Below are positions 11,622-22,140 of a stretch of DNA of 64,000 bases, in pieces. A program made the translations under genes and the position numbers. The DNA comes from Channallabes apus (lineage: Eukaryota > Chordata > Actinopteri > Siluriformes > Clariidae), in NCBI GenBank assembly GCA_030522415.1, contig CM060118.1, positions 25,811,651 through 25,875,650 on the forward strand. The letters run 5' to 3'. The notes below the pieces were generated by a model. The model did not search any database. It was not told where the DNA came from and was given only the letters and a program-made list of their open reading frames with translations. How positions within the stretch are numbered: position 1 is the stretch's first letter; each line of letters begins with the position of its first letter.

Positions 11622-14600
11622 CTGGAAACAAAAAAAAAAAAAAAAAAGAGAGAAAAAGAGAACGTTACCATTAAAATTTATATATAGATTATTTTACAGT
11701 TGCTTTTGTAAAAAGCTAAACTAAATTGGCTCCATACAACTGATTTACGGCGCACAGGGAAAAAAAAAGTCAGAAAATGTTCTTGATGCCAGAGTAGAAT
11801 AATTTTCTTTTCCAAAACTAACATTTGATTGAATAAATGTTGTAATTATGTGGATGAACGACAAAATTGCTAAAGAATTACAGGTTAAAAACAAAAACAA
11901 ATCAAAGCAAACAGCATTCTCCTATGGTAGCGCTCAAAATAACCTTTTTTGCCATCTATCTATAAGTGTAACTGACAAATAGTGCATACGGGCAACATGG
12001 GTGTATTAATATAGATTTATGATTTATTTATGAAACCCACATGTATGAATTTCTTCGCACATCTTACTGTTCTTGACTCATTATCCTTACTGCACATGTA
12101 TTCAGGTCTAAGCAGCTGCATGTAATTAAGTTTTCACAGTTCTCGGGGTGCAAAGCACTGTACTATAAATAATAATGCGAGTTTGTGGGTTTATAATGGT
12201 TGGTTGTGTTCAGAGAAGAATTTTCTTTATCGCCAATTTTGTAACAACTGAACACAATATCACAATCTACTCAAATAAAATATTAAAATAGCTTGGAGAA
12301 GCATTAAACCCCTCAACTAGTTAATCTCCTGAGAGACACGACTGTGTAACACGCACTGCTCTGTTATGTAATGAGGCCCTGGAACTAAATTTTCCTGCAA
12401 ACACCAGAACCCGACCACTGCAGAATCTGCTGATGACATATTCTCTCAGACAGCCTAATAAATATGCTCCACTGTTCTCTCAAAAAGTTCAGCGCGGAAA
12501 AAAAAAATACAAATCATACGCTGAGATTTGAGCGTGGGACTAAAATAAAACTGTTTCTGGAACTCTGGAACTGTCTATTGCTTGAGTTATATTTAAAACA
12601 TTAAATTATACTTATATTAAATTAAACTGCATTATTATTCATATATTAGAAAGAGAATGTTAAGGAAAAGCCAGAAATTAGCATTTCGGTCTTTGCATAA
12701 AACACTAAGGCTGAATTTAACAACACCATCATTCCAAAATGTGTGTACCCAGGCGCAGTGGTAAAGTGCTCGCCCTATCATCCGGAGATCGCTGGTTCAA
12801 TCCCCGGGTGATGCTGTTACCTCTCGCAGCCGGAGGCCTAGAGAGAGCTGATCTCAGATCTCTGGCTGAGCTCTCTCAGAGGGGAGGGATAAGAGTTACT
12901 TAATGCTTCCACATTAATGACGGCTCTACAAGCCAATCAGGGGCGTCTGTGAGCTCACGTAAGCGGAGGGAGCGGATAGCGCTGTCCCTCCGAGTGTGTT
13001 ACGCCGCCCCCAACGGTGCATGAACGAGCAGTTCGAAAAGATGGTCGGTGATGTCACGTGGGTCGGAGGAAACACGTGGGTCGATCTGCGGCCCTCCCGA
13101 CTGAGTGGCAGTAGAAGCTTAATGTGGGAGCCCCCTAGTAACTGGGAGGAATTGGACACGACTAAATTAGGGGAGAAAATCAGGGAAAATCCGGAAAAAA
13201 GAGGGGGGGATAAAATGTGTGTGCCCATTACCTGTGAGTGTCATCACCCTCCCCCTCCAGGTCGAGGTGTTTAAGGAGGCCATTGATCTCTTCTACCACC
13301 TGCTTCCTGTAGTTCCTCACTGCTGAGTTACTGGACACATCCAGTGCATCCAGCTCCACTAACAGCTCAGTGAGGACACGTGCTAGGTGGGCACAGCTAT
13401 CCCGCCCACTCAGTCCCATCAGCAGAGCAACCAGCTGGCAGCGAGCACCGCTCACCTGCAAACACATTCATCAGTCAGTCTCTAGATACCCTGAACTAGT
13501 AAAAACAAAAACAAAAAAAACATTAACATGTAAGGAAAATATAACAATGTATTCTTGAGAAATTGCTAACCTGCACCATCACATGATTAATGCGCTGTAC
13601 AGCCTCGTGTGTCTCCTCAGACAGAGGCAGTGCAAGTGTGTGCGTGCGAACACGGCCCTCCAGGACATCCTGTACTGCACAGACACGAGTAAGAGCACGG
13701 TAGCGGGCCTTCCTCAGTGGCACACTTCCACCTGTCTTGATCTGGGCCAGGCGCATTGCCACATCCTGCACAGCCTCCACGAGGTCCTCACCAGTCTCCG
13801 CTGCATTCTGTGCCTGTCCTTGCCGAAAAGGAGCCACCACCCCTGCCAGCAGGAGCCTCTGCGCTTCCTGGCTCAGCTCCTCTATAGCTAACCGAGATGG
13901 GTGAGTAGCATTACCCTCGAGGTAGCGCAACAACCCCTCCATCTCTCCTGCTGCTCGCTTCCGAGCCTGCTGCAGTTCCATCCGTCCCTCCGTATCCACC
14001 TTGGAGGCAAGACATGCAGATATGGACATCAAATGAGTTTAAATTACAATAATACATGATTGTACAATCAATCATACAGAACAGAAGTTTGGCATTTGAT
14101 TATATCTGACAGCAAGCTAAATAGATCTTTTCTATCCTTCATTTTAAAATAACAGTAGCTATACAGGGCAAGATTTTTTTTATTTGATTAAATTCTTTCC
14201 AATCTGTGATCCAAATTAACTGTTTACATGGATGGTGATCCAATCAAATGTGCATTGTATGATCAAAGCATTTAAAACTCTGAAGTTTTGTTTGGCTTTT
14301 CCTAGTCTTTTCCACTAAACCTCGCCTTCTTCACCATGATTGATTACAAGAATTTGGTTTCATCTATGATTGTTTAGATGCTTTATTAAAAGGTATAATG
14401 GTGAGCCAAGCAGTGCCCATGCCTCAGCCAAGGACCCCTCTGAGTAAAGACTAATGGTATAGAGAAAAATGCTTGTGGAGAGAACTGAACTGAATGGAAG
14501 CAAAATTTCCTTCTTAGAAACTTGACAAGTCACCTACTGTTACTCTCATGTGGGATAAATGTTCAGAAAGAATATATTTCTTCTGGGAAGAGAGAAAGTA

Positions 14601-15520
14601 CTGGATCATGTGTTTACATGGCTAATATTTACCTACTAAACAGTATATCAAGGTTTCACACCACGCTCATCCCGGGCAGGATGCATTTTTATTAAAATTG
14701 GGTAATTATTCCGATTATTAGTAAAACATTAGGGTTAATTTTAAAGGATTGAAATCTTCTCAACCATCTTCATAATGGAGCTACAAGCAAAAAGCTATTC
14801 AAGAGCTTTATTGGGGAAATTATTACATTATCTTTACTATTGATATTTGTCTTAGAAATTGATTTACCGGTTTGTCAAAATGTCAGTAAGATAATTTTTT
14901 TTATTCAAACTAAAGTTTTTAAACTTTTGGCTAACTTAAATTTACATATTAAATAACACCTAAAGGAATTTATTCATCTGGATGACAAAAAAAAAATGTT
15001 TTTAGCTCAGCTTTAGAAGAGAGCTTTATTAGACTACCAACTGCCAGTTTTATTAGAGAGAGTGACGAAGACACAATAATAACTTAACTGACTGACCGCG
15101 CTGCACTGTTGCTCTGCCCTCTCACTTTATACAATATTACACTCTCATTAATTTATTATGACAGACATATGACACTACTCAAGTGTAAGATGGTATGCAT
15201 AAAGTTTGGCATTGCTTATATTTCACCAAAATATTACCAAGACATGTGAGCACAAGACCACATCAGACCCTGACCTGATCCACCTCCAGCTGGAGTCGCG
15301 TCAACTCCCTTTCAAGTCGTTTGTACTCTCTGTCACTCTGCAGGCCGCTGTAGGACCACACTTGATGGCCTAGCGGCATCGCTTCCCTTTGAAGCTCATC
15401 CAAGCGCAGCAGGGTGGGGTGGGGCCCAGGGAATGGACCCTGCGGGCCCATGTATGCCTGAAACGGCCCTGCCATGAACTGGGTTTGCGGTTGCTGTTGC
15501 TGTTGGTTGCCATGATCCAT
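11096..15520 (-). CDS. bag5: BAG family molecular chaperone regulator 5 (bag5), four coding exons
   Basis: BAG5 is a cytosolic nucleotide-exchange cofactor for Hsp70, built from serial BAG domains, and is reported to inhibit Parkin and CHIP. The coding exons on the minus strand are 15520-15275, 13999-13571, 13455-13232 and 11621-11096. All have GT-AG borders, and the lengths join in frame to 474 residues plus stop (human is about 447). The start is MDHGNQQQQQ, like the human MDMGNQ. The end is LDMKTDEWEY, nearly identical to the human C-terminus. Characteristic BAG-helix text includes IREARRRAVLEIQAVITYLD, ARKRAAGEMEGLLRYLE and LEELLTKQLLALDAVDPQG. A glutamine run follows the start. It lies head-to-head with coa8. 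As I recall, the mammalian BAG5 coding region sits in one exon, so three coding introns here are notable. Confidence 0.93.
11622..13231 (-). other. bag5 intron 3, holds a SINE
   Basis: 1.6-kb intron with a GTAATG donor at its 13231 end and a CAG acceptor at 11622. A tRNA-derived SINE occupies 12752-13211, close to the donor. The rest (11640-12735) is AT-rich with nothing recognised. Confidence 0.7.
12736..13227 (+). mobile_element. tRNA-derived SINE with 16-bp target-site duplication
   Basis: The body begins near 12752 with a pol III A-box-like ggcgcagtggtaaagtg and a B-box-like ggttcaatcc at about 12795, the head of a tRNA. A 400-bp body follows, ending in an A/G-rich tail (agggaaaatccgg...). 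Flanking copies of AAAATGTGTGT(A/G)CCCA at 12736-12751 and 13212-13227 are the target duplication, with one mismatch. A related, tail-truncated copy in reverse orientation lies at 47607-47978. The plus-strand ORF at 12996-13274 is only a shadow of this repeat. Confidence 0.8.
13232..13455 (-). CDS. bag5: bag5 coding exon 3
   Basis: 224 nt, acceptor tgtgtttgcag, donor CAG|GTAATG. It encodes the SGARCQLVALLMG ... LLVELDALDV ... NYRKQVVEEINGLLKHLDLE part, matching the human BAG-domain region that includes LIADLDALDV and [20 protein letters not shown]. It ends in phase 2. Confidence 0.9.
13571..13999 (-). CDS. bag5: bag5 coding exon 2
   Basis: 429 nt, exactly 143 codons, both borders in phase 0. 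It begins VDTEGRMELQQARKRAAGEM and ends INHVMVQ, carrying one and a half BAG domains. The following intron to exon 3 is only 115 nt. KTGGSVPLRKARYRALTRVC is close to the human [20 protein letters not shown]. Confidence 0.92.
14000..15274 (-). other. bag5 intron 1 of the coding region
   Basis: 1.3 kb, AT-rich, no repeat family or ORF recognised. The borders are a GTCAGG donor at 15274 and a CCAAG acceptor at 14000. Confidence 0.6.
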
Positions 15521-15557
15521 TGTCCTCTTCCCACCATCAAAGGGCTTCCCAAACAGG
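15275..15557 (-). CDS. bag5: bag5 first coding exon with 37 nt of 5' UTR
   Basis: The acceptor ctctctcag lies just above 15557 after a strong pyrimidine tract, so this exon is preceded by at least one noncoding exon. The ATG at 15520-15518 opens MDHGNQQQQQ. The exon encodes the first BAG helices (SYSGLQSDREYKRLERELTR) and ends EVDQ in phase 0. A frame open upstream of the ATG reads through the pyrimidine tract and is not coding. Confidence 0.88.
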
Positions 15558-16818
15558 CTGAGAGAGGGGAGAGAAAGAGAAAGACATAGAGTGGGTGTGT
15601 GTAGGAGACAAATGAAGGAAGAGATAACGAAGAAAGGAAACAACAGAGAATGGAACAGAGCAAGACATTAATAGAGCAAGAAAAAACATTATGTAGAAAA
15701 CATGGAGCACAAACCCCTAAAATTGATGGTAATGATTCATGTTTGTATAACAAAAAACAGACGTTAATAACCGTTAATAAACTATACAGCAACAAACATA
15801 CAGCAACGTACAGCCTACAGCAACAAACAAAGCTTACAGCAACAAACACATTTAAAATATATTATGCCAGGTTTTGATGTTTCTCATAAACCATGGAAGC
15901 TCAGCTTGCTTTCTTACATATAGATCCTTCCACTATGAGAACCAGTAATGAAAGAAAGAATTTGCTGAAACATCCCACATACTGACAAGCTTCTACAAGT
16001 GCTGGTAGATTACCCAATCTTGTTGAATTAAAGGGCCTTTGAGAATGGGACATGCTGACAAGAGCTGTAACCAAACTGGGAGTAATTATTTTAAAATGAG
16101 AAACAGCATGGTTAATATTAAGCCTAATTTTACGCCGTGGCCTTCTGAGCACGGACTCTGGCGATAAATTTTATTAAATTAAATCTTGTAGCCCTTAAAG
16201 GGCTATAAGTATTTTAGTCATTATTTATTTTGGTGGTTTTTTTCTTAATAAACACATGTAGGGCTCAGGATTGTGCAGGTTAGAGTGACATATCCTCCTT
16301 TTTCAGCACAAACAATAGACAATATGATGAACTGAATTTTAGTTCACTTTAACCAACTCCCCAAACATGACTAAGCAAAAAAATAAAAAAATTTATTAAA
16401 AAGTGTGTCACGCAGGCAAAGAAATAGCACGGATACACACGATCACATGTTTTTGTTGTTTTCAGTTGTTTCGATTATCAAAAAATAATGTTATTTTTGA
16501 GAGTTCTACATTTTTGTGACGTCATTCTCATTTTTTTTGGTAGTAGTAAAATTTACCCTTTAAGAAAGTAATAACCTTTATTCGACCTGATATATCCGAA
16601 AACCAAAATACACAGTTTGATGTCTGAAGCCTACCCATTAACACACACCGACACGGCTTACTTATAAGCACTTTTTTAACCATCATTAATCTATGGTATG
16701 CTGTGTTGCTGGAACAGATCTGTGCCGCTTGAGGAGTAAGAATGTTAATACAGGTCTTGTATGTGATCCTTGGTTGCAACAGTCTGGTCATAAAAGAAAA
16801 ATGCTAATACCGACTTAC
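15558..16818 (-). other. 5' intron of bag5 (proximal part)
   Basis: Sequence between the first coding exon and a candidate upstream exon. Nothing recognised apart from a palindromic TGACGTCA at 16517-16524. Confidence 0.4.
16517..16524. promoter_or_regulatory. CRE palindrome TGACGTCA, distal copy
   Basis: Perfect CREB/ATF consensus palindrome. It lies on the transcribed side of the candidate bag5 exon near 16.9 kb. Sequence match only; no evidence of binding. Confidence 0.3.
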
Positions 16819-17040
16819 CTGATCATTCAGAGAAACATTTCCCTTAGGAAAGCATGTTAGCTGATGGAGGTTTAATTCATTGCCTCACGTTAGGCTACAG
16901 TCTGATACTGACAACATTAGAGCAGTAGTACTTACACACGCTCTACGCCAGAGGGGATATCGAATGAAGTAAATGCTCTTAAGAACCAGCAAAGAAAACA
17001 CACAAGCAAGCGTCCGTCTCTGCCCTCTCCACAGATTTAA
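16819..17040 (-). other. bag5: candidate alternative 5' exon of bag5
   Basis: The minus strand has two consensus GTAAGT donors, at 16818-16813 and 16935-16930, 117 nt apart. Both could end a noncoding first exon starting near 17.0 kb, just downstream of the CRE at 17103. No start site is visible in the sequence, so the outer border is a guess. Two other donor-bearing CpG-rich stretches near 23.2 and 24.0 kb are competitors. Confidence 0.35.
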
Positions 17041-17102
17041 AGGCGTGGAAGGCATTTTATTGTCAGATGAGATCCTCTGCTGTTACTCCACAGAGATGTT
17101 TG

Positions 17103-17110
17103 TGACGTCA
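17103..17110. promoter_or_regulatory. CRE palindrome TGACGTCA, promoter-proximal copy
   Basis: A perfect CRE about 70-170 bp upstream, in bag5 orientation, of the candidate first exon at 16819-17040. ATF/CREB control would suit a stress-linked chaperone cofactor, but that is inference from a motif. Confidence 0.4.
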
Positions 17111-18880
17111 CAGTCGCAGGTCACTATCTTCACTGTTAAAGCGACAGAATCTATTTTCAACGTTACTTAAAGAAGGCATTTCTTCCTGGGATGCTTGTCT
17201 GATAAAATGAGTAAGGTTACCAATCGGTAGAAACACTTAATTTTAAACAGATTGGTTGTCTCTCAACTGACTGATCAAATAAACGGATACTATTGTGATG
17301 ATGTAAAATACACAAGTGGACACCCACATCAACATTCCATCGCCAGCCAACATTGGAATATTACCAAGTCTCTTTAAAAGATATCAAATTGCAACATGCA
17401 GGGTTTTTTTTTAAGCAAAACCACATGGGATAAGGCCTGCCAAAGTTTTAGCATAACCCTTATTCACCGCTTAAGAACAAGGCAGCGTGAATAATTTGAG
17501 TATCAAAAGTTATCCACAAAAACAGCAGTTAAACCTTGTAAGTCAACCCGAACTCAACCACCTATAGCAGAAGCTCGAGCATTACTCTGCAGGGAGCAAA
17601 AAAGAGCTAAAACCATTACCACAAAGATTATAAAAAGAGAAATAAAGAGTGGTCCCAAGCTCTGACCGAAGCAGCCTGGGTTTACTTTATTGCTGCATGT
17701 GGGCTGACAGTGAGAGATTATTCAGAACGGTTGCACACATTCTGGGTGATAAGAGGGATAGACTGTCTTAAAAATGCAGAAATTCTGGTATTTATAAAGA
17801 AATGCCAGCACTTGCTGCTTACTAATACTGTAAGTAGCCATGATTGGTTCACCAAATACAAAGTGACTGGTGTCTTTGTTTATTTAAAAACTTTAAATTT
17901 TTTTACTCATTCAGCTTTGTTCCATGTGCTATATGTTGCGATAAGTGAAACTCACATTCAGTCACATTTTAGATTTTTTTCATTTTGCATTTTGGCATTT
18001 GGAAGAGCCCCTTGATGCTAGTTATGGAATGGAAAACGCTGCTCTTTAGTTGAGCATACAGTAGACTCCTGGTGGATTAATGTGTTGGTTTTATGGAAAA
18101 TAATCTGGGGGGACGTACTGCAAGATGAGTAATAGAACATATCAAGGAGTTTTTGTCCATCTGTTTGTTGTGCACAAATTAGGTAAAAACTACTGAACTC
18201 ATTTTAATGGGGTGTATTTTACAGGTGTATTTGGCCGAGCTTGAGGTAACACATAGGCTTTGTTTCATCGCAATTGGCGCTGTACGTTTTTTAATGTGCG
18301 CTTGTGAAAATAATCTACTTAATAAACGCAGTCTCACGCCTTCATTCTGTCCAAATTAAACCAATGGCATTGTACAATTTTTAAAATGTGCTTATGAGTG
18401 TGCAATTAAATTTGACATGAACAAAGTGATGGGAACAGCTAGTAAATAAATAAACAATACTACACAATAAATACAACACTTTAAATTGCTGATTCCAAAA
18501 CCCCACACACCTGGGTTCAGTGTATGGGCCCTTTCTGATTTCTGTGAAAGGGGATCGCAGATTGGCCCCAAAAACCATGATCAGAGCATCCTACAACATC
18601 TAGTCAAAAAAAAAAAAAAAAAAAAGCCACCATTTCAGGAGAATAAAATTATTGAGCCTCATCAAGTAAATAAAACAACTAAGGAAAATGTTAGATTACT
18701 GGAAATGGGTTAAGCATATTATTAAATTGGTAATCAACTTTGTGGAAGAAATGTGGTCAGAAAAAAAAATAAATTAATGGAGATCACTTAAATACTTGAA
18801 GCTGCATAGTAAAAAAAAATCTACAATAAAACCATAGCTATGTTTAATAGTAAAAGTAAGAGCATTTCCATATACACACA
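17111..18880. other. spacer or long 5' intron of bag5
   Basis: No gene recognised. A 20-base A run lies at 18606-18625. The ORF at 17710-18015 (101 codons) has no recognisable features and I regard it as chance. Confidence 0.4.
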
Positions 18881-18884
18881 GTTT

Positions 18885-19121
18885 GAGGAGTGTGAATGCA
18901 AGAATTGGGACTAAACAGCTGTGTGGCAATAAGAATGTCCAAACTGACCCCATTCCAAAGTGCTTGGGGCGTCAAGGAAAGACGGGAAGTGCATGAAGTG
19001 ATGCACCATTCATATTGTTCACTGTACAAGCCTCTGGAGGCAGTATTGAGTTATGGGGTTTCTTCAGATGGTCAGGTGTATGCTCAGCAACATTATGTCA
19101 GATGATGACCTGAATGTACAT
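18885..19121 (+). mobile_element. Tc1-like relic (family with ggccaggcagtg end), first copy
   Basis: It shares the 'ctcagcaacattatg ... gatgacctgaatgta' segment with 19590-19660 and, more weakly, with 58670-58755. It breaks off where the SINE at 19122 begins. No coding capacity remains. Confidence 0.45.
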
Positions 19122-19312
19122 TTAGGCATTTGGCAGATGCTCTTATCCAGAGCGACTTACATTTTTATCTCATTACATATCTGAGCAGTTGAGGATTAAG
19201 GACCTTGCTCAAGGACCCAACAGTGGCAACGTGGTGGTTGTGGGGTTTGAACCTGGGATCTTCTGAACTGTAGTCCAACGCCTTAACCACTGAGCTACCC
19301 CTGATGTATGTA
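19122..19312 (-). mobile_element. tRNA-derived SINE, reverse orientation
   Basis: Read on the minus strand it begins ggtagctcagtggttaaggc (A-box-like) and carries a B-box-like ggttcaaacc, then a body with 'gtaagtcgctctggataaga'. It ends in 'gcatctgccaaatgcc'. From memory this matches a very common teleost repeat. Confidence 0.65.
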
Positions 19313-19353
19313 ATGTAATATGCACAAACACATTTATTCGTCACACACAGCAC

Positions 19354-19355
<2 letters not shown>

Positions 19356-19388
<33 letters not shown>
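19356..19388. repeat. (TC)n microsatellite
   Basis: About 16 TC units. The ORF on the minus strand reading EREREREREV is this repeat. Confidence 0.9.
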
Positions 19389-19395
<7 letters not shown>

Positions 19396-19489
19396 TATAT
19401 AGACTCTAATGCACTCAACAAATATTTAGGGCCCAAATTGTCATCAGCCCTATATAGTATGTGACGTGTGCAAGTTTGGTGTACCGGGT

Positions 19490-19841
19490 CGCGATGGCTT
19501 TTTGAAGGTCTTAACATGCTCAAAAGATAAACAGGTTGGCGCTGGCGCAGCATGCGTGGGCACGCTTCATATTGTGTTTTGGGGTTGCCTCAGTTGGTCA
19601 GGTGACTCAGAAACATTATGTGGCAATAAACGAAGTCAACTGACGACCTGAATGTACTGAATTAGTTTTTATCCCCTGATGGCACAGGCATATTCCAGGA
19701 CTCAAATTGTGAATGAGTGGTCCTGGGAGCATGAGGAATCATTTTCACACATGAACTGGCCACCAAATTGCGTGCTGTTATAAAAGCTAAAGGTCACTGA
19801 ATCAAATCTTGAAGTGGGTGACTTTTTTTGGCCAGGCAGTG
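19490..19841 (+). mobile_element. Tc1-like relic ending in ggccaggcagtg
   Basis: The right end reads ttttttttggccaggcagtg followed by TA at 19842-19843, a Tc1-type terminus. Inside, a decayed transposase C-terminal stretch remains (catgaggaatcattttcaca, then actggccacca, a degraded W-P-P). The same family is seen at 18885-19121. Much of the coding region is deleted. Confidence 0.55.
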
Positions 19842-20740
19842 TATATCTCAAGAAATTTCTAACGAAAGCAGAGCAGCAGAGTCCACAGCAGAGAAAAGTG
19901 CTTTTAAAGCCGTAGGTGGCCAAACTGTTAATATTGAGTTTAAAGTAAGACATCCATTTCACATGATCCTGAAGCTCTTTTTGAACTTTACTCCTTCCTA
20001 CAGCTACCACAACCAGCAGTTCTGACAGATATGCTATTACTGTTACGTCCACTGTTATTGAAGTGTCTCTTGCCACTGGAAAAGAGGAATTCTTAACTCT
20101 GTTGGTGTGAAGATGCTCAATGAAGCAATAAGCCAATCTTTTCTTCCCCAGTGTATAACTAATCACAGCTCCTTTGGGAGGATACGCAGTCAGTGGAATG
20201 CAAAGAATAAATAAAAAGGTTGTGTCTGAAGCAATACCAAACGTCATCAATGTATCTGAGACAGTGCAGGTACATGGTCTGTAAAGAACCTTATGCTTAT
20301 AGTATCTTATCTGAAAGTCATGCCTAAGATAAAAAGAATGAAGCTGTTTAGTGTTAACACACATTCTGACACTTTACAAAATTTAAAAAATTGTAGAAAG
20401 GTTGAAGAGACTTACACAACTATAGACAATAAACAACAGCTTGAGGATCTTATCCGGAAAGCTGGATATTACTTGCATAAGACAAAAAGAGCAATAGGGT
20501 AGAATTATTTACACTTAGGATCTTTGCCAAAATAAAAAGTTGTCCTAATAAAATTAACTTGTTAATATTGCCAAGTGATATGTCTCTGCTTCTTGAATAT
20601 GCACTAAATCCAACATTTTGATTCCAATGTTGATGCTGTCGGTGATTATTTATCAAGGTTCTCAATTACCTCAAGAAGTGTGAGCAGTGTATGAGAGACA
20701 TTTATTTTTGTGACTTCTAAGACACTCACAGGTCTTCCCA
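19842..20740. other. spacer with an unexplained 220-codon minus-strand ORF
   Basis: An open frame of 220 codons runs on the minus strand from 20364 to 19702. Its C-terminal part is the antisense of the Tc1 relic, and the rest has no domain, signal or conserved look that I recognise. I do not call it a gene. Confidence 0.3.
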
Positions 20741-21130
20741 TATAAAGATCCTGATGCCCCTGTGCTGCCACCATTACCTTCAAATGGAGTGTGTAGTCAA
20801 CTCACTGCCGCTCCACACGCTGTGCCATGTGATGACAGACACATTATCTCACAATATGATATAAAAGGTGATGACACTGCCTACTGTTTGTTACACAGTG
20901 AGGGGTGCCTGCTACACTGGCCACTACCACACAGGCCAAACAGAATTTCTGTTTTATACATACACAAACTGGCCCTCACTACACCGGCCACCCTGTGTGC
21001 AGATCCTGACGGCAGCGTCCTTCCATTACCTGCACAGGAAGTGTGTGGTCAACTCGCTGCCACTTCTCACACTGCCCCAATGTTTCAGCAGCCTGTGGAC
21101 ACTCTGCAGACTGATCTGGCGTTTCAGTAG
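20741..21130 (+). repeat. two diverged direct copies about 260 bp apart inside an open frame
   Basis: A segment around 20750-20835 and one around 21005-21090 are similar (cattacc..., then agtgtgt.gtcaactc.ctgcc). They lie in the same frame of a 122-codon ORF (20762-21130), giving LPSNGVCSQLTAAPHAVP and LPAQEVCGQLAATSHTAP. The function and family are unknown; a minisatellite-like or TE origin is most likely. Confidence 0.4.
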
Positions 21131-21285
21131 CTATGAGCTCGGCCTGACTGTACCTGTTTATGGCTTAATGTCAGACAGTGTCAACAGTCAGAGCGGGATG
21201 CCACGCTCATGGGGCATGGGGCCCGCTGCCCAGCCACACAGATAGATATATAGAACCATTCACTCAATCACTCACCATCTATGTA

Positions 21286-21529
21286 GTTTTATCCTGTATA
21301 CAGGGATGTGGGGGCCTGCAGCATATCCCAGGAAACTTAGGGCACGAGGCAGTGTACACCTTGGACAGAGTGCCAATCCATTGCAGGGCACACACATACA
21401 CACACTCACTTGCTCACTCATTCACACACTATAGGCAACTTGGGAACACTAATTAACCTAATCTGCATGTTTTTGGACTGTTTGTGGAAATTGGAGTATC
21501 CGGTGGAAACCCACAAGATTGTGAAGGAC
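21286..21529 (-). mobile_element. tRNA-derived SINE, 3' half, interrupted by a LINE end
   Basis: Reverse-orientation body of a common fish SINE family (for example the stretch near 21375 with 'ccaatccattgcagggcaca' and the 'aatctgcatgtttttggact' stretch). It stops at 'cccacaag', and the matching tRNA-like head resumes at 22030. The same family is seen at 31770-32066, 24602, 61384 and in part at 26320-26410. Confidence 0.6.
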
Positions 21530-22030
21530 CTCAGCCATCCCAACAATGGACTGTTCAGTCTGTTGCGGTCTGGGAAGCAATTCCGCTCCCTGAAGGCCAA
21601 CACAGAGAGACTGAGGAGGAGCTTCTTCCCGCAGGCGATAAGGTCTCTCAACCACACCACCATACAGAACTAACACAATCTTTTAACATCCATGGACAAA
21701 ATCACGCACATCTACACTCACATCTACACTTACGTGTTTACATTCTGGACCATTGCACAAAGACACTTTAATAAGTCACTTTTTTATGCATATTTGCACA
21801 CCATCTTTCAGTATATTTCTATTTTGATTTCTATTTTTATGTACAGCATATTTCTATTTTGATTTCTATTTTTAGCCTAGTTAAATTAAATTTTTCTATC
21901 GTATTTCTTTTATTCATATTTATTTCTTATTATAAGCTTTAATTCTCTTTTTAAGGTCACTGGCGGTCATATAAGCATTTCACTGCATATCGTACTGTGT
22001 ATGACTGTATGTGAAATAAAATTTGAATTT
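21520..22030 (+). mobile_element. non-LTR retrotransposon 3' end
   Basis: The plus strand encodes a short protein-like tail (HPNNGLFSLLRSGKQFRSLK ... LRRSFFPQAIRSLNH), then an AT-rich 3' UTR with duplicated 'atttctattttgatttctat' and a terminal 'aatttgaatttgaa' repeat, as at LINE ends. It is 5'-truncated, as usual. It sits inside a SINE, with about 3-5 bases shared at the two junctions (aag). Confidence 0.55.
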
Positions 22031-22140
22031 GAAGCACTCAAAGGACATACAAACTCCAAGCACACAGACCTGAGGAGGGAATCAAACTCAAACCCTGGTG
22101 GTGCGAGGCCACAGGGTTAATCACTAGGCCACCGTGCTGT
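22030..22140 (-). mobile_element. tRNA-like head of the interrupted SINE
   Basis: The minus strand reads agacagcacggtggcctagt then a B-box-like gtttgattcc. Together with 21286-21529 it makes one SINE split by the LINE end. Confidence 0.6.

Noticed and set aside
12750..12850. Functional tRNA gene
   Set aside because: A-box and B-box are present, but the cloverleaf is not complete and the sequence continues into a SINE body with a target-site duplication. The same reasoning applies at 19250-19312, 31990-32066, 47900-47978 and 61384-61450.
12926..13274. ORFs on both strands of about 92-100 codons
   Set aside because: They lie in the SINE at 12752-13211 and are repeat shadows.
15370..15849. 159-codon minus-strand ORF overlapping the bag5 first coding exon
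   Set aside because: A different frame from bag5, reading through the pyrimidine tract of the acceptor.
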